NCBI RefSeq assembly: GCF_039531695.1
Contig: NZ_BAAAQN010000010.1
Coordinates: 62,001-126,000 of the forward strand
Direction: 5' to 3'
Length of the DNA stretch: 64,000 nucleotides
From: Catenulispora yoronensis
GTDB taxonomy: Bacteria > Actinomycetota > Actinomycetes > Streptomycetales > Catenulisporaceae
This document shows, piece by piece, positions 45,694-53,859 of the stretch. Below the pieces are notes generated by a model, which ran no database searches, was not told the DNA's origin, and worked only from the letters and a program-made list of their open reading frames with translations. Each line of letters starts with the position of its first letter. Position 1 is the stretch's first letter. The translations under genes were made by a program, and so were the position numbers.

Positions 45694-46167
45694 TCAGACG
45701 GGGATCCCGCACCCCGAGGCCGGGGGCGGCAGCAGGGTGACCGAGGCGTCGATCGACTCGCCGTCGCCGAGGTTTGTCCCGACCGCCGACATGACCTGAT
45801 CCCCGGTGCCGACCGGGGGAGTGGTGCCCATCGCCGCGACCCCGGAGGCCGTCGACTGGACCACCTTGTCGAAGAACACGACGCCGTTGTCGGCCAGTTG
45901 CACGTGCCACAGCTGGCCGGGCGCCGCGGTCTGGATCTGGAACTGCTCGGCCACGACGACGCCCGACGGGACGGCGGTGTCGTACTTGGCCCTGAGGATC
46001 CAGGGGGTGCCCAGCGATCCGGTCCCTGCCGCGCTGTGGGTCGCGCCGCAAGGTCCGTGGCCCGGTCCGCCGTCGGCCGCGGCGAAGGCGTTCGGCCCCA
46101 TGAACACGGCCGACGCGATGGTGGCCGCGCCGACCGCCACCCCAATGCCCAATCTGCGAGAACGCAT
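45694..46167 (-). CDS. Small secreted protein, unknown function
   Basis: A 157-aa exported protein. The signal peptide 'RLGIGVAVGAATIASAVFMG' ends near AFA. The mature part is about 125 residues, mostly beta, with two cysteines (near 40 and 154) that could form one disulfide. Stretches such as 'GQLWHVQLADNGVVFFDKVV' have no family I recognise. GAAGGAG lies before the ATG. It is convergent with the MacB-like operon and divergent from the large membrane protein at 46311. Confidence 0.82.
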   Translation of the reverse strand: MRSRRLGIGVAVGAATIASAVFMGPNAFAAADGGPGHGPCGATHSAAGTGSLGTPWILRAKYDTAVPSGVVVAEQFQIQTAAPGQLWHVQLADNGVVFFDKVVQSTASGVAAMGTTPPVGTGDQVMSAVGTNLGDGESIDASVTLLPPPASGCGIPV

Positions 46168-46310
46168 GGAATATCTCCTTCGTGGACGACAGGAATCCCT
46201 GTCGTTCGGAGATAGGCGCGCGGGTTACGCGAAGCGGGCTACACCCCAGGTCAGGGCTCGGATACACTGTCGCGACCCGCGACCGCGCGTGTCTCCCGAG
46301 GGGGGATGAG

Positions 46311-49130
46311 ATGCTCCGTGCTCTGGGCTTGGCGTTGACGCTGCTTGTCTCGAACGGACCCCTCGCGGGGTCCGGCGCCGTGCCCGCCGGCGACCCGTGC
46401 TCCGCGCCGGAGCTGAAAGCGGCCACGGTGCAGAACACGATCACGGTGGCGGCGCGCCACCGGGACAACCCGGTCGTCAGCGTCAGCACCGAGGTGAAGG
46501 TGCCCAGCCGCTGGCCGGGCGCGGCGGGCCTGCGGGCGGATCCGTACGGGGACCAGTTCCGGGCCTCGGCGGTGTGCTTCCTCCCGACCTGGAAGTCCGA
46601 CTACCGCGCGGACGATCCGGTCGTCTCCGAGAGCGACGACTTCGTGACGCTCGACGACACCGTCGTCGAGCCCGAGGACAACTTCGCCTGGAACGACTTC
46701 CACGGCGTGCCCCACATCGGGATCTGGGGCGTCGTGCCGGCCGGCGAATCGCTCCAGCTGACCGCCGACGCGCTGCCCGAGTCGGTGGCCACCTGGACCG
46801 TCACGGTCGCCACTGACGGGCTGCCGGTGCGCACCACGACCCCCGCGCCGGCGACGGACGACGGCGGCGGGACCGTGAGCTGGACCGGGCTCACGGCGGA
46901 CGAGGCGCGGCAGATCGACGTCGCGGTGCGGTGGCCTTCCGGCCTCGCGGTCGAGCGGGTGCTGGGACTGTGGCCGGCCAAGAGCTTCACCGAAGTGCCC
47001 TGGGACTTCTGCTGGTGGGTGGTCTTCCTCCCGCCGCTGGTGCTCGTCCGCCGGTATCGCAAACGGCAGGCCGCTCAGCTGCCCGGCGATCCGGCGCAGC
47101 CGCACGGCGATCCGGCCCAGGACAACACCTGGCAGCGAAGCCGGATCCTGGTCGGGGTGTGCGTGGTCGGGATGGTGCTCACCGTGCTCAAACCGTTGGA
47201 CGACCTGGTGTCCGACGAGGGGTTCGGCGTCTTCGAGCGCTGGTTGAAGGACATTTACTTCCCGGGATGGATGCCCGGTGAGGACCACGCCGGCGACGTC
47301 TATTACATGTTCCATTGGCAGGTGCTTGTCCTCCTCACCGGCGGGCTGTATCTGTGGGGGTCGTACCGGCCCGACCGGAGCCGTGCCAACCTGCTGCGAC
47401 ACGTCGCGGTGACCTGGACGGTCGTCACCCTGGGGATGCTGCTCGTGGGCGTGACGCGGATTTGGGCGCCCTCCGGTTCGCCGTGGACGGACTACGACCT
47501 CGGACAGACGACGCTGGGCCGGTCCTGGAGAGCGCTGGCCGTCCTGGGCGCGGTGGCGACACCCATGGCGGTCTCCGTCTACTTCATGCTGGCCGCGCTG
47601 ATGTGCTTGATAGTGAAGCTGTGGCCGGTCGACCGCCACGGCGCTCCCCGTGACCTCGAACCTGCGCGGCGGACCTGGGTGGCCGTCCACTGGGCCGCGT
47701 TCGGCCTCACCGTGGTCGTCATCGGGTTCGCGATCATGTTCAGCCGGTCGGACTGGCAGCACCTGAGCGTCCTGGGCAACGACACCGCCATCGGCCAGCC
47801 GGACTGGGTCGTCTGGGAACTGTGGACCGCGCCGTATTCCCTCTTGATAGAGCTGCTCGGGCTGTTGACGAACGTCGCGGTGGTGGGCGTCATCGCCCTC
47901 GTCCACCCCTTCCACCTCGGGACCGACGGGCCGCGCCGCGTGTTCTTCGGCGCCGACGCCCTGCGCTTCGAGGTCCCGGCGCTGGTGTTCGTGTTCGCGG
48001 CCTGGTCGCTCGGCTCGGCCGGGGAGGTGGTCACCCTCAACGCGCCGATCGTGTTCGTGGTGGGCTATTTCCTGCTCAAGAAGGTCGCGCTGTCCACGCG
48101 CCTGGAGGTGCTGGACGGTGCTGTCGTGGCTGACGGGACCGCGGCCGCCGGTGGTTCCCTGATGCGCTACCAGGCGGAACTGCTCGACGCCGGCGCGCGC
48201 AGCGAACAGCTCGTCAAGGAACTGGGCCAGCTCGATCGGGAGAAGCCGGCCGACGGGGTCGAGGCCGTCGCCCGGCGCCGCGAGATCGTGGACACGCTGA
48301 AACTCCTGTCCGTGGAATGGGAGCGGCCGACCGGCGACACCACCACGACCACGACCAGCACCACTGAGACGAAGCCCCGATGGACGGTGCGGCTCGGGAA
48401 GCGCCGGCTGGACATCGGCAGCCACGTCGTGGAGTCCACGGCGGAGGAGACGACCGCCGTGACGGAGAAGATCCGGGCGCCGCAGCCGATCGACCCCGGC
48501 CAGACCGCGCTGTCGCTGGGGCCGACGGACTGGTGGTGGACCAACGGGCTCCAGGCGGTGCAGGTCGGCGCGATCCCGATCCTGCTCGTGTCCGGTTACT
48601 ACTTCTACCGGAACTGGATCAACGGTGCTTTCTGGCCGCTCAGCTACCAATACGGAGTCCTGGGGCTGATAACCACGGTCGGGTTCCAGGTCGTCGCCTG
48701 GGTCACCGCGGCCTTCGTCCTCGGATGCCTCTTCCCTTATCTGCGGGGCCGCACCGGGCCGCAGAAGGGCGCCGTCTTCGGCCTGGTCTGGGCCGTCGCC
48801 CTGGTCGCCGACGCGGTGCCCGACTATGTCTTGGGCGGCCTGCCGAACAACAGGATCCTGCTGGACTGCATCATTGCGGTGGCGTTCGGAGCCGTCCTCG
48901 GGCTGCTGCTGGATGCCAGGACTCTGCGACTGCATCATCGCGAGTTCTCGCGGGTGGTCACCATTTATCGGCTCGCCAGTGTCCGCGTCGCTGTTTCCTA
49001 TGGGCTTACAGTGGCTCTCGCGGTGGTCGGGGTGTGGCAGCAGGCGCATGTCGGCGATCAGATCGCGCAGCAGCGGGATTCGATCATCTCGGGGATCATC
49101 AAGGACATGCGGACGCAGGCGGGTCGGTGA
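46311..49130 (+). CDS. Large multi-spanning membrane protein, unknown function
   Basis: A 939-aa protein with a signal peptide ('MLRALGLALTLLVSNGPLAG'), an outside beta-rich domain to about 220, and a first group of about eight membrane segments from 235 to 600. A cytoplasmic domain follows at about 610-735, with a Thr/Glu-rich linker. A second group of five segments lies from 750 to 925, ending near 'YGLTVALAVVGVWQQ'. It looks like a large actinobacterial membrane protein of no assigned role. A GAGGGGGG ribosome site precedes the ATG at 46311. No transporter or enzyme motif is evident. Confidence 0.82.
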   Translation: MLRALGLALTLLVSNGPLAGSGAVPAGDPCSAPELKAATVQNTITVAARHRDNPVVSVSTEVKVPSRWPGAAGLRADPYGDQFRASAVCFLPTWKSDYRADDPVVSESDDFVTLDDTVVEPEDNFAWNDFHGVPHIGIWGVVPAGESLQLTADALPESVATWTVTVATDGLPVRTTTPAPATDDGGGTVSWTGLTADEARQIDVAVRWPSGLAVERVLGLWPAKSFTEVPWDFCWWVVFLPPLVLVRRYRKRQAAQLPGDPAQPHGDPAQDNTWQRSRILVGVCVVGMVLTVLKPLDDLVSDEGFGVFERWLKDIYFPGWMPGEDHAGDVYYMFHWQVLVLLTGGLYLWGSYRPDRSRANLLRHVAVTWTVVTLGMLLVGVTRIWAPSGSPWTDYDLGQTTLGRSWRALAVLGAVATPMAVSVYFMLAALMCLIVKLWPVDRHGAPRDLEPARRTWVAVHWAAFGLTVVVIGFAIMFSRSDWQHLSVLGNDTAIGQPDWVVWELWTAPYSLLIELLGLLTNVAVVGVIALVHPFHLGTDGPRRVFFGADALRFEVPALVFVFAAWSLGSAGEVVTLNAPIVFVVGYFLLKKVALSTRLEVLDGAVVADGTAAAGGSLMRYQAELLDAGARSEQLVKELGQLDREKPADGVEAVARRREIVDTLKLLSVEWERPTGDTTTTTTSTTETKPRWTVRLGKRRLDIGSHVVESTAEETTAVTEKIRAPQPIDPGQTALSLGPTDWWWTNGLQAVQVGAIPILLVSGYYFYRNWINGAFWPLSYQYGVLGLITTVGFQVVAWVTAAFVLGCLFPYLRGRTGPQKGAVFGLVWAVALVADAVPDYVLGGLPNNRILLDCIIAVAFGAVLGLLLDARTLRLHHREFSRVVTIYRLASVRVAVSYGLTVALAVVGVWQQAHVGDQIAQQRDSIISGIIKDMRTQAGR

Positions 49131-49387
49131 CGGCGGCGGTCACGGAGTGGGTCACGGCGGCGGCCACGGAGCCGGACTCGTTCCGGGTCCGCCGGTTTAC
49201 CGCCGCCTGGGCCGGATTTGTATACCAGAGCCCTGATTAAACAGCCTTCGACGGCCGTCGCGCCACACACTCGGAACTCCGATTGACGCACAGGTCACGA
49301 AGGTATAGAACAACTCGGTCCGCCGCGATCAGCGCCGGGCACGCCGACGGCTCTCGGCGTCTTTCGGAATACGGGGGCTTCGCCATA

Positions 49388-51439
49388 GTGCGCTCACGTC
49401 GTATCACCTCCTCGGCCATATCGGCCCTTTCAGCCCTGGCGACGGTCGTCGCCACCGCGGGCAGCCTGGTAGCCCTCCAGGTGTCTCCCGCCAACGCCAC
49501 CGAGTCCGGCTCCGACGGCCTCATCCTCACCTCGTCGAACCTCGGCGTGATCGTGCAGAACGCCGACGGCAGCAACCCGCACACGTACACCGCGCACTCC
49601 GTCGGCAACGTGTCATGGTCCTCCGACGGCTCCCGCATCGCGTGGGCGAACCGGGCCGGCCTGTGCGGCATCTACACCAGCGCCCCGGACCTGACCGCGG
49701 ACTGGGCCATGCCCGGCGGCGGCCTGGGCACCGACTGCTACGGGGACCACCCGACCTGGTGGGACGGCAACCAGAAGCTCGTCTACAGCGCGGGTGGCGG
49801 CACCTCGGGGACCGACCAGCTGTACGCCGAGCCGATCCAGCCCGGGGCCGGCGCGCCGACCCTGCTGCTCGGCGCCGACTCCGGCTTCGAGGACCGGCAC
49901 CCGGTCGCGGTCGGCAACCTCGTCGCCTTCACCCGCACGCCGCAGTACGCCATCCAGCCGCCGCAGGTCTGGATCTACGACAAGGCCACCGGCACCGCGC
50001 ACAAGGTGCTCGACAACGCCCAGGACGCGGACATCTCGCCGGACGGCAAGTCCCTGGTGTACACCGTGCCGGGCGACAACGACCTCTACACCTCGGCCAT
50101 CGACGGCACCGGGGCGGCCAAGCTGACCAGCGACGGCGCCACCGTGCAGCACCAGACGCCGGCCTGGTCGCCGACCGGTACCCGGATCGCCTTCTTCGAC
50201 GGCTCGCACAGCGAGGTGCTCGACGTCGCCTCCAAGGCCGAGACGGTGCTGGCCGGCAGCGGCTCGCAGCCGGTGTGGCAGCCGGTGAACCCCAACGCGC
50301 CCAAGCCGCCGCTGCCGCCGGCGCCCCCGCCGCCGCCGGAGCCCACGGCGGTGCAGCGCGTCGCCGGCTCCGACCGCTACCTGACCGGCGTCAAGGTCTC
50401 CCAGCAGTACTGGTCGGACAAGGGCGACACGTCGAAGGATGCCGCCCTGGCCAAGTCCGTCGTGCTGGCCACCGGCGCCTCCTTCCCCGACGCGCTGGCC
50501 GGCGGCCCGCTGGCCTCCGCGGTCGACGGTCCGCTGCTGCTCACCGAGCCCGGCACGCTGACGCCGCAGACCCAGGCCGAGATCCAGCGGGTGCTGCCCG
50601 CCGGCAGCACGGTCTACGTGCTCGGCGGCACCGCCGCGATCAGCCCGGCGGTGGCGAACAAGGTCGCCTCCCTGGGCTACCGCATCGACCGGCTCGGCGG
50701 CTCGGACCGCTTCGGCACCTCGATCGCGATCGCCCAGGAGGTCGAGCGCCTGGTCCCGGCCGAGCCGGGGCAGCCCCGCCTGGCCGTGGTGGCGACCGGC
50801 CAGTCCTTCGCCGACGCCCTGTCGGCCGGTCCGCTGGCCACCACGATCGGCGCCCCGATCCTGCTGACCGACGGCTCGGCCCTGAGCAGCAGCACCAGGA
50901 AGTTCCTGACCGGCAAGCTCTCGATCCCGGTCGGCGTCCCGGCCTACAAGGCCCTGGGCGTGGCGCCCCGCCCCGACAGCCCGTGCACGATGCTGGCCGG
51001 CAGCGACCGCTACAGCACCAGCGCGAACGTCGCCCTGTGCCTGAGCCACCTGCGGGCCGGTGCCAACCTGGCCCCGATCGGCCTGGCCGGCATCGCCACC
51101 GGCACCGCCTACCCCGACGCCCTCACCGGCGGCGCCCTCATGGCCTACTTCGGCTCCCCGCTGCTGCTGACCGACCCGCTGAGCCTGTCCTCGGCGACCG
51201 CGGGCGCGCTGCGCAACGCCACTCCGCACTTCTACCTGGTCGAGATCTTCGGCGGGTCGAACGCGGTGTCCCAGGGCGTGGAGCGCTCGGTGGTCAACCT
51301 GCTGGGCGCCCGGGACCTGGCCCCGATGCTGTCCGGCCGCTCGACCGAGATCCGCGGCCTGATCCAGAAGCAGATCGCGACGGACATCATCGGCTCGTCG
51401 AAGCGGCCCGCCGCGGCGGCGCGGTCGGCGGTGCAGTAG
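49388..51439 (+). CDS. Surface protein: TolB-like propeller plus cell-wall-binding repeats
   Basis: A 683-aa secreted protein. The signal peptide starts at the GTG (VRSRRITSSAISALSAL...) and ends near ANA. Residues about 45-300 carry TolB/WD-like strands ('VSWSSDGSRIAWANR', 'DADISPDGKSLVYTVPG', 'PAWSPTGTRIAFFDG'). A Pro-rich linker is at about 300-320. Three cell-wall-binding repeat 2 units follow: 'RVAGSDRYLTGVKVSQQYW', 'RLGGSDRFGTSIAIAQEV' and 'MLAGSDRYSTSANVALCL', each with 'DALAGGPLA'-like motifs. It is likely held on the wall, non-covalently, and may sense or bind a ligand. Confidence 0.9.
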   Translation: MRSRRITSSAISALSALATVVATAGSLVALQVSPANATESGSDGLILTSSNLGVIVQNADGSNPHTYTAHSVGNVSWSSDGSRIAWANRAGLCGIYTSAPDLTADWAMPGGGLGTDCYGDHPTWWDGNQKLVYSAGGGTSGTDQLYAEPIQPGAGAPTLLLGADSGFEDRHPVAVGNLVAFTRTPQYAIQPPQVWIYDKATGTAHKVLDNAQDADISPDGKSLVYTVPGDNDLYTSAIDGTGAAKLTSDGATVQHQTPAWSPTGTRIAFFDGSHSEVLDVASKAETVLAGSGSQPVWQPVNPNAPKPPLPPAPPPPPEPTAVQRVAGSDRYLTGVKVSQQYWSDKGDTSKDAALAKSVVLATGASFPDALAGGPLASAVDGPLLLTEPGTLTPQTQAEIQRVLPAGSTVYVLGGTAAISPAVANKVASLGYRIDRLGGSDRFGTSIAIAQEVERLVPAEPGQPRLAVVATGQSFADALSAGPLATTIGAPILLTDGSALSSSTRKFLTGKLSIPVGVPAYKALGVAPRPDSPCTMLAGSDRYSTSANVALCLSHLRAGANLAPIGLAGIATGTAYPDALTGGALMAYFGSPLLLTDPLSLSSATAGALRNATPHFYLVEIFGGSNAVSQGVERSVVNLLGARDLAPMLSGRSTEIRGLIQKQIATDIIGSSKRPAAAARSAVQ

Positions 51440-51609
51440 TAAGTCGGCGGTGCAGCATAACCGGCAAGTGCAGTACACGCAGTAGTAGCAGTGCTCGACC
51501 CTTGACAGGGTTCTGACAGCATGGCGACCGGGTTCGGTCGGACGGAGCGGATTACGCGACGTCCGGCCGGACCCGGTTTCGCGTTGGCGGAGCCGGCTGC
51601 CCGTCGAAC

Positions 51610-51638
51610 TTGAACACGTTCAACTCCACTGCTACGGT
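51610..51638 (+). promoter_or_regulatory. Promoter with overlapping operator 1
   Basis: TTGAAC (51610-51615) and TACGGT (51633-51638) are 17 bp apart, 55 bp before the start of the membrane-protein gene. The -35 lies in the palindrome TTGAACACGTTCAA (51610-51623), so a bound repressor would block polymerase. Confidence 0.6.
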
Positions 51639-51650
51639 TCCCGTGTCGAA

Positions 51651-51674
51651 GGAAGTTGAACGTGTTCAACTTCC
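51651..51674. promoter_or_regulatory. Operator 2
   Basis: GGAAGTTGAAC-GT-GTTCAACTTCC is a perfect inverted repeat with 11-bp arms, just downstream of the predicted transcription start. Its core TTGAACGTGTTCAA differs from operator 1 at the two central bases only. The natural binder is the TetR protein encoded at 52111-52809. Confidence 0.75.
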
Positions 51675-51692
51675 GAGCTTCGGAGGGGAAGC

Positions 51693-52103
51693 ATGGACCT
51701 GACCGTCGTGTCCTATGTGATCTACCTGCTCATCAGCGTCGTCCTGACGGTCTGGGTGGCCCGCACCCTCAGCCGCACCGGGCGGGTGTTCCTGACGCAG
51801 GTCTTCCCGGGTTCGGACCTGGGCGAGGCGGTGAACCACCTGCTGGTCGTCGGCTTCTACCTGGTGAACCTCGGCTTCGTGAGCCTGTACCTCAAGAGCG
51901 GCTCCACCGCCGAGACCGCCCGCGAAGTCTTCGAAGGGCTGTCGGTCAAGGAGGGCGTCGTACTGCTGGTCCTGGGCGGCATGCACCTGGGCAACGTCTT
52001 CGTACTCAACAAGCTGCGTTCCAACAGCCGACGCGAGCACCGGCCCGCGCCGGTTCCCCCCGTCGTCCAGCCGGCCGGCTTCCTGCCCGGAGCCGAGCGG
52101 TAG
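51693..52103 (+). CDS. Small membrane protein, TetR-controlled
   Basis: A 136-aa protein with three hydrophobic segments: 'VVSYVIYLLISVVLTVWVA', 'HLLVVGFYLVNLGFVSLYL' and 'EGVVLLVLGGMHLGNVFVL'. The C-terminal 30 residues are Pro/Arg-rich and cytoplasmic. The family is not recognised. A ribosome site GGAGGGG precedes the ATG. It lies seven bases upstream of the TetR gene and behind the two operators, so it is probably the regulated effector, perhaps in membrane or lipid homeostasis. Confidence 0.85.
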   Translation: MDLTVVSYVIYLLISVVLTVWVARTLSRTGRVFLTQVFPGSDLGEAVNHLLVVGFYLVNLGFVSLYLKSGSTAETAREVFEGLSVKEGVVLLVLGGMHLGNVFVLNKLRSNSRREHRPAPVPPVVQPAGFLPGAER

Positions 52104-52110
52104 CGACAGC

Positions 52111-52809
52111 ATGCCTGTGGAGAACACCACCCCCCGCGGTGACGAACGCAAAGCCCTGATTCTCGACACCGCACTCCGCCTCTTCGAGCGCGACGGCTAC
52201 GAGAAGACCACCATGCGCGCGATCGCGAAGGAGGCAGGCGTCTCCGTCGGAAACGCCTACTACTACTTCGCCTCCAAGGACCACCTGGTCCAGGCCTTCT
52301 ACGACGAGGTCTCCGACCGACACGCCGAACAAGCCCTCGCCGCCATGCGCCCCCACCGCACCCTCGCTGCCCGCTTCGCCGCAGACCTCCACACCTGGGT
52401 CGACGTGGCCGAGCCCTACCGCGAATTCGCCACCCAGTTCGTGAAGAACGCGGTGGACCCCAACTCCCCGCTGAGCCCCTTCTCCCCCGAGTCGAAACCG
52501 ACGCGCGACAAAGTGATCGAGGTGCACCGCCGCGCCGTCCAGGGCTCGACCACGAAAGTGGACCCGGAAATCGCGGCGAACCTCCCAGACCTGCTGTGGA
52601 TGCACCACATGGGCATCGTCCTGTTCTGGGTCTACGACCGCTCACCCGGAGCTCGACGCACCCGGGACCTGATCGACCGAACGTCACCGATGGTGGCCCG
52701 AGTGATCGGCCTGAGCCGCTTCAAGGTGGTGCGCCCGCTGTTCCGGGAGGCGGACAAGCTGATCCAGGACTTCTTGCTGACGGGCGACGAGGCCGCCGAC
52801 AAGAGCTAG
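52111..52809 (+). CDS. TetR-family regulator
   Basis: A 232-aa repressor. The HTH is clear: 'GYEKTTMRAIAKEAGVSVGN' then AYYYFASKDHLVQAF near residues 30-65. The C-terminal domain is helical with a long acidic face. It is co-transcribed with the small membrane protein, and the two palindromes before that gene fit autoregulation. The ligand is unknown; related regulators respond to hydrophobic molecules. Confidence 0.92.
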   Translation: MPVENTTPRGDERKALILDTALRLFERDGYEKTTMRAIAKEAGVSVGNAYYYFASKDHLVQAFYDEVSDRHAEQALAAMRPHRTLAARFAADLHTWVDVAEPYREFATQFVKNAVDPNSPLSPFSPESKPTRDKVIEVHRRAVQGSTTKVDPEIAANLPDLLWMHHMGIVLFWVYDRSPGARRTRDLIDRTSPMVARVIGLSRFKVVRPLFREADKLIQDFLLTGDEAADKS

Positions 52810-53086
52810 CCCGAGCTCTCCTGCTTCTGCCGCGATTCGGACGCGCTCTGATCCGGCCGCAGCGGTTCACTACCACCGCCTCTACGCAGCCCTCCTCGGC
52901 CGCAAAGGCAGCCCCTGGTTCTACGTGGCTGAAAAAGGCGCCCGCTCGGTTGGCGATGTCGCTCGCGCTTGCATCGACCCAGGCGAGCAGCTCTGCTTGA
53001 TGCAGGATCAAGACAGAGCTCGCCATCAGGAGGCTGGCGAACGCTTAGGCGCCTCGCCTCATATCGCCGCTGGCTGTGATCCCTAG

Positions 53087-53329
53087 CTACCGTCCCGCTT
53101 CGGCAATCGGCTGCCAAGATCCCCCGACTTTGGGGCGGTAGATCCACACCGAGTGCTCGTCAGCGCTGAGGGTCCCCATGTGGACCTGAAATCCGCACCG
53201 CCGGGCTTCCCGCTCCAGGAACTCGCGGAGAGTCGTGACGTCCTCGACGCCGTATTCAGCGGCGTAGCCGTGACGCTTCACTTTGTCGATAAGCCGGAGC
53301 GCAAGCGCTTCGAGGTCTACGCGATCCAT
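53087..53329 (-). CDS. Small hypothetical protein
   Basis: An 80-aa protein with good composition: 'MDRVDLEALALRLIDKVKRH' helix, 'YGVEDVTTLREFLEREARRC' helix, then strands 'GFQVHMGTLSADEHSVWIYR' and 'VGGSWQPIAEAGR'. It may be an alpha-beta DNA- or protein-binding fold. No family is recognised. It sits alone between a TetR gene and an SNF2 gene, with gaps on both sides that hold no clear gene. Confidence 0.6.
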   Translation of the reverse strand: MDRVDLEALALRLIDKVKRHGYAAEYGVEDVTTLREFLEREARRCGFQVHMGTLSADEHSVWIYRPKVGGSWQPIAEAGR

Positions 53330-53859
53330 GGTACGAGCCTACGGTCCGCCACCACCCCCGCGGGCGAGATCGGGCAAATCCGAAATGCGATCATCGGACC
53401 ATCAAGATCAAGTCAGGCCGGCCCCATCGGTGAGTTGGCCACCGCTCCCAACGATCTCCGGACGGCTGACAGGCTTATTTCGCGACTACCAGCCCGCGAG
53501 CCCACCAGCCCCGCGAACCATGATCCAAACCGGACCCACCCCGGTAAGACCGGACCCCGTACATCCGCAAATACGAAAAACGCCCCCGACCAGGCAAGTC
53601 AGAGCCGCTACCGCACGCTCAAAAGGCGCCCGCAACCAGGCGTGCGCCGCGTCCCGGAATCGCCGATCATGGTCATGGTCGGCACTTCGAACACTGACAT
53701 CAACCACGCCGGCACCCTCCCAGGGCCCGCCGGCCGCTGTCCATGCCGCCGCTTGGCCTCGTGGCCGTGACCATCCCGGGTGACAGCCGGTACCGCGCCA
53801 CCCCCGCCCTGCTCGATACTGGTGCTGCCTGACCATACGATCCACAAAGGAGCGGCGCG
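53330..53859. other. Intergenic region before the SNF2 gene
   Basis: About 530 bp without a convincing gene. Long frames on both strands have Arg/Pro-rich shadow composition. The middle is relatively AT-rich (53565-53585, CGCAAATACGAAAAACGCC), and the SNF2 promoter should lie near the right end. I see no repeat or hairpin of note. Confidence 0.5.

Noticed and set aside
49613..51516. Long frames on both strands through the surface-protein gene
   Set aside because: They are in alternate phases of a gene with a signal peptide, propeller strands and three clear wall-binding repeats.
52810..53086. Protein-like stretches on both strands (minus frame MASSVLILHQAELLAWVDAS; plus frame with SPWFYVAEKGARSVGDVARA)
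   Set aside because: The plus frame has no usable start, and the minus frame turns Arg/Pro-rich after about 55 residues. A decayed gene is possible but cannot be supported.
53153..53770. A 205-aa plus-strand frame opposite the 80-aa gene
   Set aside because: The minus-strand frame has better composition, and the right half of the plus frame is Pro/Arg/Ser-rich shadow.
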